DNA of 10,990 nt from assembly GCA_002331255.1 (NCBI GenBank), contig DCZD01000044.1:19017-30006 (forward strand), read 5' to 3'. The DNA comes from Acidimicrobiaceae bacterium UBA2093. Lineage in GTDB: Bacteria; Actinomycetota; Acidimicrobiia; Acidimicrobiales; Ilumatobacteraceae. How positions within the stretch are numbered: the first letter of the stretch is position 1; each line of letters starts with the position of its first letter. Below the pieces are notes generated by a model that made no database searches, was not told the DNA's origin, and was given only the letters and a program-made list of their open reading frames with translations. Made by a program: the position numbers and the translations under genes. Below are positions 1 to 5,861 of the stretch, one piece after another.

Positions 1-164
1 ACACCCAAGTACACAACTGCGACCTTGATGTCTGATGTTTCAGCCGCTGCTGCAGTGGTGTCAGGCGCTGCTGTTGTGTCAGTTGATGAATCGCTTCCAC
101 CGCACGCTGCAAGCACCATTGATGCTGCGGCTGCGACGGAGGCGAACTTCCACATTCTCTTCAT
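1..164 (-). CDS. Substrate-binding-type lipoprotein, 5' end only (possibly BMP family)
   Basis: The gene runs off the left edge; 54 complete codons are visible. The N-terminus is a lipoprotein signal peptide: basic n-region MKRMWK, an Ala-rich hydrophobic core (residues 7-18) and a lipobox L18-A19-A20-C21. After the lipidated Cys come GG, a Ser/Thr/Ala linker (about residues 22-43), then the start of a folded domain, DIKVAVVYLG, typical of the first beta strand of periplasmic-binding-protein-like proteins. The match to basic membrane protein (BMP)/nucleoside-binding lipoproteins is from memory of their 'KVAVV' openings and is tentative; a sugar- or amino-acid-binding protein is equally possible. 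The ATG at 164 has AGGGAG (179-174) 9 nt upstream. It is divergent from the clostripain gene across 183 bp. That this is an exported lipoprotein is well supported; its ligand cannot be told from this fragment. Confidence 0.8.
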   Translation of the reverse strand, partial: MKRMWKFASVAAAASMVLAACGGSDSSTDTTAAPDTTAAAAETSDIKVAVVYLG

Positions 165-173
165 GAAGTTTTT

Positions 174-179
174 CTCCCT
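174..179 (-). promoter_or_regulatory. Shine-Dalgarno sequence of the lipoprotein gene
   Basis: AGGGAG on the minus strand lies 9 nt before the ATG at 164. It fixes that ATG as the start rather than the second ATG three codons in. Confidence 0.65.
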
Positions 180-214
180 TATGTCGGCACCACGTCTGGC
201 ACCGTCCGCAGACG

Positions 215-242
215 AAACTAGTCGGCGACAGACGACCTTCAA
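215..242 (-). promoter_or_regulatory. Sigma70-type promoter for the leftward lipoprotein gene
   Basis: Reading the minus strand, TTGAAG (242-237) is followed after 16 nt by TAGTTT (220-215). This predicts transcription starting near 208, a leader of about 44 nt and the SD at 179-174. The heptamer TCGTCTG occurs twice in the same orientation at exactly 20-nt period (235-229 in the spacer and 215-209 just after the -10), which could be an operator. Both hexamers deviate from consensus, so the call is moderate. Confidence 0.5.
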
Positions 243-334
243 TTCGTCGCACGGACACAACGTGGCCACTCGACTTCGACGAACAACATCTGACCTGTGG
301 ATAACTTGGAAACCCCAACTATGCAACGTCTGAT

Positions 335-340
335 TAGTCT
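335..340 (+). promoter_or_regulatory. -10 box of a leaderless promoter before the clostripain-family gene
   Basis: TAGTCT fits the actinobacterial TANNNT -10 pattern and sits 7 nt before the ATG at 348, so transcription should begin at or next to the start codon. There is no SD ahead of this ATG and no good -35 at 16-18 nt. The same arrangement recurs before five other genes here. Confidence 0.55.
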
Positions 341-347
341 CTGAGCA

Positions 348-2255
348 ATGAAGTGGCCGCTCAGATGGGTGGGAGCGGGGGCTCTCTTAATGACCGCCGG
401 GCTCGTAGCACCTCGGGTGGCTGCCGGAGACGGAGCCGTCGCCGATTGGACCGTGCTCGTGTACGCGGCTCATGACAACAATCTCGAGACGTCTCTCTAC
501 GGCGACCTAGTCGAAATGGGAAAGCACTCAGGACGTGTGAACTTTGTGGTTTATGTCGACCGTGCGATTGACGAGCAACCACCCCTCGATGAGGACTGGC
601 TTGGTTTGGCGAAGTTCTCCGACACAAAGGTCTTCAAAGTGACTGGTGACGGGGTCTCAGACGTACAAGAACTGGGCGAGACATATTCCATGGACCCCAG
701 TTCGCTCGCGTGGTTCATCGGTGATTCATTAGCGAGATATCCGGCGCATCAGACCATGTTGGTGATGTCAGACCACGGTGGTGGACCTGTTGCGGCCTTT
801 GGCACGAAAGAGTCGGACACCGAGGAAGGTGATGCGAAGGCGCGCAACACACTTCAGCTTCCCGCCATCGCCGCTGCGATCAAGTCTGGTCTTGCGACAG
901 CAGGAAAAGAGCGATTCAACGCGTTGCTGTGGGCCACGTGTCTCAACGGGAATTTCGAAGTCGCACGCGTAATGGCGCCTCACTTCGACTACATGGTGGC
1001 GTCGCAAGAAATCATTCTCGGTTCAGCATCAGCAGGTGTCTTTGATTTTGACTTCTCTGTCGACCCACCTGCTGCATCGCCGCCCTCTAAAGCTGACACT
1101 CTCAAGTACCTGACGTCATTGGTCGAAGGTAAAGACGACCTCTACCGCAACGGACCACTGCCGAACGAGGACTTCACGACTTCCATCTACGACCTCAGTC
1201 TCATCTCGACCCTTAACGCAGCACTCGGGAACTTCGTTCGTGCAACGAAAGATTCGAACGGAGTGAGTTTCGTTCAAGAAGCTCGTGCTGCTGGAGTGCT
1301 CGAGTTCGCCGGTGGCGGCATTACGGAAGGTCAGAATCAGCCAGGTTTCGGACTCATCGACATGGGTGACTTGCTCGCGCGAATACCTGCGACTGCGCCG
1401 GCGCCAATGCTTGCAGCGCGAGATGCTCTCGCTGAGGCGAACAAGAACGCACGGGTCTACATGTCCAATGGAGCAGAAAACCAAGCAGCAACTGGTCTCT
1501 CCATCTACTACCCACGTCGAAGTTCGGGCGTGAAGGCTGTGTATTCCCAAATTCCAGATGACACGGGTTGGCGTTCGATCATTGCTTCACCAAAGGCGAC
1601 TCTCACGTCGTCTTCTCCTGACAGTGCACTCGAGGTGTTATCGAAAGCAGCAGGGTGGAAGAGCACACTCATCTACGGAAAACAGATCAGCCGCAGCTGG
1701 GGAGCAACTGCTGTGTATGGAACCCAGACTGAAAAGGGGATCCGTCAGATCATCTCGCCACGAGTTGTGATTGGTGCAGGTGGCAAGAACAAGGCTCAGG
1801 CCGCTTTCGGCCATGTGCAATTCATGCTTGGGAACCAAGTGGTCTCGGCACATATCGACAACACCGGCAAACAAGTGTTCTTTGACGCGATCTTGGTGCG
1901 AGCCAGCACCACTGAGCAGGTCGAAGTTCGGGTTGTCTCGCCACTGAAGATCGCAGGCAAGAAATTGAAGCCTGGTGTGGTGAAGATCATGGAGCGCAAC
2001 GGATCGGCAGTTCTGAAGGCAGAGGCGGGTGACTTGCTTGCCCCCGTTATCTACTACTGGGATTCACAAGAGACCGCCGCTGGGGGCGAGTTCATCCTTA
2101 CGGTCGCTGAAAGCGAAGTTGCGCTCGGCGTAGCTGCGACATCGCTGGTGACTGTTGCTCCAACAGCCTCGGGTGCATATGCGATTGCGATGTCGCTTTA
2201 TGACCCGGCAGCTGACGGTGACTTGGTGATCGAACAAGGAACGGTGACGAAGTGA
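348..2255 (+). CDS. Secreted clostripain-family (peptidase C11) cysteine peptidase
   Basis: 635 aa. Residues 1-26 form a signal peptide (n-region KWPLR, hydrophobic core about 8-20, probable cleavage after VAA), so the protein is exported; no lipobox or C-terminal anchor is seen. The catalytic domain opens with WTVLVYAAHDNNLE (34-47), the signature first strand of clostripain-like peptidases. The catalytic dyad is visible as His143 in SDHGGG (141-146) and Cys198 in LLWATCLNGNFEVA (193-206). In the family the Cys block usually reads DACLMG; here the Asp two residues before Cys is Ala196 and the following residues are also changed, while CLxGNxEVA is kept. GLSIYYP (383-389) is a further family-like motif. 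The remaining third, after about 415, looks beta-rich and is of unknown role. Known members cleave after Arg or Lys; specificity here is not shown. It is first in an operon: the next gene starts 31 bp downstream. Confidence 0.85.
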   Translation: MKWPLRWVGAGALLMTAGLVAPRVAAGDGAVADWTVLVYAAHDNNLETSLYGDLVEMGKHSGRVNFVVYVDRAIDEQPPLDEDWLGLAKFSDTKVFKVTGDGVSDVQELGETYSMDPSSLAWFIGDSLARYPAHQTMLVMSDHGGGPVAAFGTKESDTEEGDAKARNTLQLPAIAAAIKSGLATAGKERFNALLWATCLNGNFEVARVMAPHFDYMVASQEIILGSASAGVFDFDFSVDPPAASPPSKADTLKYLTSLVEGKDDLYRNGPLPNEDFTTSIYDLSLISTLNAALGNFVRATKDSNGVSFVQEARAAGVLEFAGGGITEGQNQPGFGLIDMGDLLARIPATAPAPMLAARDALAEANKNARVYMSNGAENQAATGLSIYYPRRSSGVKAVYSQIPDDTGWRSIIASPKATLTSSSPDSALEVLSKAAGWKSTLIYGKQISRSWGATAVYGTQTEKGIRQIISPRVVIGAGGKNKAQAAFGHVQFMLGNQVVSAHIDNTGKQVFFDAILVRASTTEQVEVRVVSPLKIAGKKLKPGVVKIMERNGSAVLKAEAGDLLAPVIYYWDSQETAAGGEFILTVAESEVALGVAATSLVTVAPTASGAYAIAMSLYDPAADGDLVIEQGTVTK

Positions 2256-2270
2256 TGACACCGACTCAGA

Positions 2271-2276
2271 GAGGGG
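2271..2276 (+). promoter_or_regulatory. Shine-Dalgarno sequence for the PrsW-like gene
   Basis: GAGGGG lies 10 nt before the GTG at 2287. It supports this GTG start and translation from a polycistronic message begun upstream of 348. Confidence 0.55.
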
Positions 2277-2286
2277 ACGTCTGATC

Positions 2287-3462
2287 GTGGCCACTTGCGC
2301 ACAATGCAATCGTGATCTGCCCGATGTCGCGCGCTACTGCTTTGCATGCGGTACCGACCGGCATGGGCAGGGAAAGAACAGGACCGACTCGTACGCCGTG
2401 CAGCCAGGCGAGACCGTGCGGTCGCTGAACGTGATCACATCGATTATGCCGCAGGCAAACGGCACGATGCCACAGACATATCGTTTCACTTTGCTTCTCG
2501 TCATCGCTCTTCCAATCGTCCTGACACTTGCAGGCTTCGTATCGCTTGCATTGGTCATGGCGAGCGTGTCGATGCCGTGTCTCTACATGTTCTATTTCCG
2601 AGATGTGAATGAATGGGAGGATCAACCAGCACTCACATTCGTCGCAACGACTCTCGTCTCGATCATCACGGGAGTGCTGTTTACACGAATCTGGATGACA
2701 TGGCAGGTCGCATCCGATCGCGCATCTTCAGCCACAGGAAGTTACGACGCTCTACAACTTCTTCGGTACGCGCTTCCCGTGGCGATTGGTGCTGTGGTCC
2801 TTGCACAAGTTGGGCCCGTGCTCCTCGCGCGCCAAGACGACTATGACGACCTCATCGACGCGATGACGTTCGGAATCGCGAGCGGTGCGACGTTTGCTGC
2901 GGTGGAATCTCTGTCTGTCTTTTGGTCACTTGTCTCCACAGGAGCGTGGCGTCAGGACGATGTCGACACTTTGTATTGGACGACACAGGTCGTCGTCGCA
3001 GGAATTCTCAAGCCGTTGGTCGTCGGGTCGCTGATCGGAATCTGTCTCGCTGCGTTTGCCGGAATTGGTGAAGGGCCGGGTCGTTTCTCCCCGCAACACA
3101 CCCGTACGACTGTCGCCGCTGTCGTCGGTCTCTTTGTATATCTGGCGGTTAACGATGTCATTGCACAAGTCACCGATGGTGTGACACAGACCGTGTCAAG
3201 CGTGCTCTGGTCAGCAGTAGTTGCGGCGTACCTGCTCACTCGTGTGCGCATGACTCTGCACACAGCCCTGATCGAGGCAGCTACCGAGGCGGCAGCACGT
3301 GACCACATTCCAAAGGGCTCAAATAGAGGCATTGGTTTTTGCCCGGCGTGCCGCATGCCGTTGCTTGATGGTGCCAATTTCTGTACTGCCTGTGGCACTG
3401 CGACAAGGGCGGCAACAAAATCTGCGAGACGTGACATGGCGACAGAAGGGAGAGCATCATGA
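2287..3462 (+). CDS. PrsW-like multi-pass membrane protein with N- and C-terminal zinc ribbons; likely catalytically degenerate
   Basis: 391 aa. A zinc ribbon (C4, C7, C18, C21) opens the protein and a second (C352, C355, C366, C369, in FCPACRMPLL and FCTACGT) closes it. Between them are about seven to eight hydrophobic segments (roughly 67-84, 86-104, 116-135, 160-181, 188-214, 233-258, 273-295, 301-318). The membrane core resembles PrsW-type intramembrane peptidases: an aromatic-rich FYFRDVNEWEDQP (102-114), then DDLIDAMTFGIASGATFAAVES (187-208), corresponding to the family's DGivyGavvGlGFa..EN segment. However, the EExxK helix expected near 162-175 reads ALPVAIGAVVLAQV with no acidic residue or Lys, the EN is ES, and the later conserved His region (ILKPLVVGSLIG, 240-251) has none. 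A non-proteolytic scaffold or sensor is therefore more likely than an active protease (inference). PrsW kinship is by motif only. Its stop overlaps the next start (ATGA). Confidence 0.65.
   Translation: MATCAQCNRDLPDVARYCFACGTDRHGQGKNRTDSYAVQPGETVRSLNVITSIMPQANGTMPQTYRFTLLLVIALPIVLTLAGFVSLALVMASVSMPCLYMFYFRDVNEWEDQPALTFVATTLVSIITGVLFTRIWMTWQVASDRASSATGSYDALQLLRYALPVAIGAVVLAQVGPVLLARQDDYDDLIDAMTFGIASGATFAAVESLSVFWSLVSTGAWRQDDVDTLYWTTQVVVAGILKPLVVGSLIGICLAAFAGIGEGPGRFSPQHTRTTVAAVVGLFVYLAVNDVIAQVTDGVTQTVSSVLWSAVVAAYLLTRVRMTLHTALIEAATEAAARDHIPKGSNRGIGFCPACRMPLLDGANFCTACGTATRAATKSARRDMATEGRAS
3446..3452 (+). promoter_or_regulatory. Shine-Dalgarno sequence for the anchored hypothetical protein
   Basis: AAGGGAG lies 6 nt before the ATG at 3459, inside the end of the preceding gene. 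With the ATGA overlap it points to translational coupling. Confidence 0.6.
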
Positions 3463-4250
3463 GCAACAACGTGTCTGCCGCCGCTAGTCCGTCAGCGAAA
3501 GATGGCAAGAACTCCCAGTCCACTGCGGTGCTTGGAGTTGTGGCTCTGGCATTTGTGTTGGCAGTCCTCATCATCGTTGTCGGTCGGGCGTTTGGTAGTG
3601 ACGAGACGCCAGATGTGTCATCGACCGAACAAGTGCTCCTTGATCCGTCGGTTGATGTTGCAATCGATGCGGCCATTCCCCCGGCGACGGCGCCAACGCC
3701 GTCGACAATTGACATTCCAGATGTGCCACTCGACCCTGTAGTGACCACGACGGTTCCGACAACGACGACAATCGCTCCGTTAGTTGACCCCGCTGCGTTG
3801 ACGGGGGAGTCCGTGGAATTGGCCGGCATATCAGTGAGCACACCGACCGAGTTTGTAGTGCTGTCAAAGAGCGACACCAGCGCGGTGGTTCAGCGCGATT
3901 CAAGCGTGGCGGCATTCGCAGTGTTTCCAAAATCACAAGTTGGGAATTCGGCGGCAAACAAATTGAGGGAGTACTTGGATTCAATCGTCAGCGACGTGTT
4001 GGTCAACGTGAGAGCGGGTCAAGTGACCGCAATTGCCGTCAGTGGTTTTGTCGATGCTGCTTCCGTCGAGTTTCGTGCATCGACCCAAGGCACAAATACG
4101 CCGTTGTATGCGCATCTGACCGTCGCTGTGGCGCCAGATGGAAAAGTGTGGTCACTTGAGTACTCCACGGCCGCCGGAACTCCGCTTTCAACCGTGAAGA
4201 ACGAACTGCAGCAGTTGTTCGCCGGCTATTTCGGAGCAATCGCAAAATAA
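3459..4250 (+). CDS. Membrane-anchored extracytoplasmic protein of unknown function
   Basis: 263 aa, not recognised by name. A short polar N-terminus with several Lys residues (1-21) precedes one transmembrane helix (about 22-43, AVLGVVALAFVLAVLIIVVG region) followed by an acidic, Pro/Thr-rich linker (44-112, including TTTVPTTTTIAP). There is no lipobox, so a type II-like anchor with the C-terminal domain outside is likely. The folded domain (about 113-263) shows alternating strands and helices: VELAGISVSTPTEF, a central helix AANKLREYLDSIVSDVL (165-181), strands around AHLTVAVA and VWSLEYS, and a terminal amphipathic helix VKNELQQLFAGYF. This order recalls PsbP/LpqN-like small exported domains ('f.v..P.g' opening, late strand then helix), but that is a weak structural guess. 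It is the last gene of the operon with the clostripain and PrsW-like genes and overlaps the latter by 4 bp, so it probably acts with them at the cell envelope (inference). Confidence 0.75.
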   Translation: MSNNVSAAASPSAKDGKNSQSTAVLGVVALAFVLAVLIIVVGRAFGSDETPDVSSTEQVLLDPSVDVAIDAAIPPATAPTPSTIDIPDVPLDPVVTTTVPTTTTIAPLVDPAALTGESVELAGISVSTPTEFVVLSKSDTSAVVQRDSSVAAFAVFPKSQVGNSAANKLREYLDSIVSDVLVNVRAGQVTAIAVSGFVDAASVEFRASTQGTNTPLYAHLTVAVAPDGKVWSLEYSTAAGTPLSTVKNELQQLFAGYFGAIAK

Positions 4251-4288
4251 TGTGACACCGCAACTTGACGTAAGTCAGTTTGCTGGCA

Positions 4289-5812
4289 TCAACAACCGAG
4301 ACTGTCTTTTGGCACTTTCAAGTTAATGAGGTAGTTGTCTGCTGCATTGACAACGCAGTAGTTGACCCCATAGCCAGTGTGTCGTTCTGCTGTGACCTTG
4401 ATGAACACGCCTTCTTCAAGTGTCGTTGCCATCTTGCGCGAGCTTTCTAAGGGTGTTGCCGCATCGCCCGTGGTGCCGATGACAACTATTGGACCAGCAC
4501 CCTTTCCCGTGATCTCGACTGTTTCAGCCTTGTCAACTGGCCACAGAGTGCACTGATAACCGTTGATGAAACTTGGACCGATGCGTGGCGCGACCTTGAG
4601 GAATCGGTCATTGGATGCGTCTACTTCTTTAACCGAGCGCGGACCTGGGTCATCGAGGCAGCTGATGGCGAGGAAGGCCTCGAGTTCATTCGAAAATGAA
4701 CCGTCGTCTTTGCGTTGGTAATACGCGTCATACAGCTTGAGCAACCCGGCGCCGTCTCCCTTCTGCGCATTTGCAAGAGCTGTCTCGAGATCAGGCCACA
4801 TAGCGCTTGAGTACATGGCTTGCGAAACAGCGGTGTAGGCGACCGATTGATTTACTTTGACACGATCAGCGGCCACGAGAAGGGGTCGTGCGTCGAGGTC
4901 AATGATCAGTTTGTCGAAGGCCTTTGCAGCTTCGCCACCATTGTGGAACGGACACTTCACCGTCTTGGAACATTGAGTAAGGAAGCGAGTCAACTGCTGT
5001 TCGAACCCCGCGGCTTGTCGCAGCCCACCTTCAATGCTGCTGATGTTCGGTTCCGCTGCACCATCAAGAACTGCCGCACGGACAGTTTCAGGGAACATGG
5101 TTGCCCATGTCGCACCAAGCTCGCTGCCGTATGAGAATCCGAAGTACGAAATCTTCTGCTCGCCCAACGCCAAACGTATGGAGTTCATGTCACGCGCAGT
5201 AGTGGCCGTGGAGAGAAATGGAAGGATGCTTCCGGATTGTTTCTCGCACTCATCGACGAACCGCTGTTGTTCTGCAATGAGCGCCTTCTTCTCTGCATCA
5301 TCGTCAGGTGTTATGTCTTCTGTCATATAGAGGTCGAAGTTGTCAACGCAATCGACAGATGGCTCCGTGTCGCCAGTGCCGCGGGGGTCCCAGCCGACGA
5401 TGTCGAAGTAGTCAAGCAACGAGTCGCTGAGGTAATACGCGGCGTTCCGAGCGATCTCGGAGCCCCCAAAGCCAGGGCCACCAGGATTTACCAGCATCGA
5501 GCCAATGCGCTCTGATTGCTTTGTCGCTGGTCGCATGACGAGGTTCAGCGAGAACGTGCCGATGCTCGGGTCGTCATAGTCAAAGGGAACATCCATTCGC
5601 CCGCACTTGAGCTCGTCGCAGTCTTGCCAGGCGATGGCGTATGTCGATTCTGACGTCGTGGTACTGGTTGCCATGTTTGTCGTGGACGTTGACACGTCGC
5701 TCGTGGTGTCGCTGCCGGTTGAGCCTCCACCACACGACGACAGAATTGCAAGTGTCGACACGATAAAGATCGTGGCGACACGTCGAAGTGAGCAGACAGC
5801 TCGTGGTGACAT
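4289..5812 (-). CDS. Alpha/beta-hydrolase lipoprotein, TAP/SlpD-type secreted peptidase
   Basis: 507 aa from the ATG at 5812. A lipoprotein signal peptide (RR at 10-11, core VATIFIVSTLAIL, lipobox L-S-S-C27) is followed by GGG and a Ser/Thr linker (about 31-57). The hydrolase fold is complete: oxyanion loop NPGGPGFGGS (109-118), DPRGTG (142-147), nucleophile Ser227 in GFSYG, acid Asp450 in GTTGDAATP, and His478 in ERHTGYG. The family is the tripeptidyl aminopeptidase/SlpD/SlpE group with a TAP-like C-terminal domain; members release short peptides from N-termini or act as esterases outside the cell. Cys pairs (e.g. C65/C70, C281/C287) suggest disulphides. A longer reading from 5860 adds 16 non-signal-like residues; the leaderless -10 at 5825-5820 and the signal peptide both favour 5812. 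The gene is convergent with the upstream operon (38-bp gap) and divergent from the ABC exporter. Confidence 0.88.
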   Translation of the reverse strand: MSPRAVCSLRRVATIFIVSTLAILSSCGGGSTGSDTTSDVSTSTTNMATSTTTSESTYAIAWQDCDELKCGRMDVPFDYDDPSIGTFSLNLVMRPATKQSERIGSMLVNPGGPGFGGSEIARNAAYYLSDSLLDYFDIVGWDPRGTGDTEPSVDCVDNFDLYMTEDITPDDDAEKKALIAEQQRFVDECEKQSGSILPFLSTATTARDMNSIRLALGEQKISYFGFSYGSELGATWATMFPETVRAAVLDGAAEPNISSIEGGLRQAAGFEQQLTRFLTQCSKTVKCPFHNGGEAAKAFDKLIIDLDARPLLVAADRVKVNQSVAYTAVSQAMYSSAMWPDLETALANAQKGDGAGLLKLYDAYYQRKDDGSFSNELEAFLAISCLDDPGPRSVKEVDASNDRFLKVAPRIGPSFINGYQCTLWPVDKAETVEITGKGAGPIVVIGTTGDAATPLESSRKMATTLEEGVFIKVTAERHTGYGVNYCVVNAADNYLINLKVPKDSLGC

Positions 5813-5819
5813 CACTGTC

Positions 5820-5825
5820 ACACTA
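5820..5825 (-). promoter_or_regulatory. -10 box of a leaderless promoter for the hydrolase lipoprotein
   Basis: On the minus strand TAGTGT (5825-5820) lies 7 nt before the ATG at 5812. No SD precedes the ATG. This is the main reason for choosing 5812 over 5860 as the start. Confidence 0.55.
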
Positions 5826-5849
5826 GGGGTTCCCTGGCACATTGCGCCG

Positions 5850-5855
5850 TAGCCT
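5850..5855 (+). promoter_or_regulatory. -10 box of a leaderless promoter for the ABC exporter
   Basis: TAGCCT lies 6 nt before the GTG at 5862. The identical TAGCCT-N6-GTG arrangement precedes the polyprenyl synthase at 9317. The two divergent -10 boxes are 24 bp apart, with an AGGG-N3-CCCT inverted repeat (5825-5835) touching the leftward box. No clear -35 is seen on this strand. Confidence 0.55.
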
Positions 5856-5861
5856 GACAAC

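Noticed and set aside
79..318. Minus-strand open frame containing a CGRCxxxC-like stretch
   Set aside because: It overlaps the lipoprotein gene out of frame and spans its promoter and SD; the Cys cluster is not a complete zinc-binding pattern.
25..333. 102-codon plus-strand open frame at the left edge
   Set aside because: Its Ala/Val-rich start is the antisense of the lipoprotein signal peptide and linker on the minus strand, and it spans that gene's promoter.
165..347. Hidden tRNA or small RNA in the largest intergenic gap
   Set aside because: No cloverleaf or strong hairpin was found by eye; an 8-bp palindrome GTGGCCAC (262-269) alone is not enough.
3281..3877. 198-codon open frame on the minus strand across the PrsW-like/anchored-protein junction
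   Set aside because: Its Val/Thr/Ser-rich composition is the antisense of the Thr-rich linker; both plus-strand genes are supported by motifs, SD and overlap.
4251..4288. Possible bidirectional terminator in the 38-bp convergent gap
   Set aside because: The only hairpin seen (TGAC-GTAA-GTCA, about 4265-4276) has a 4-bp stem and no T-run; too weak to call.
5813..5860. Upstream extension of the hydrolase lipoprotein to 5860
   Set aside because: It would add 16 residues before a good signal peptide and run through the candidate -10 box and the divergent promoter.
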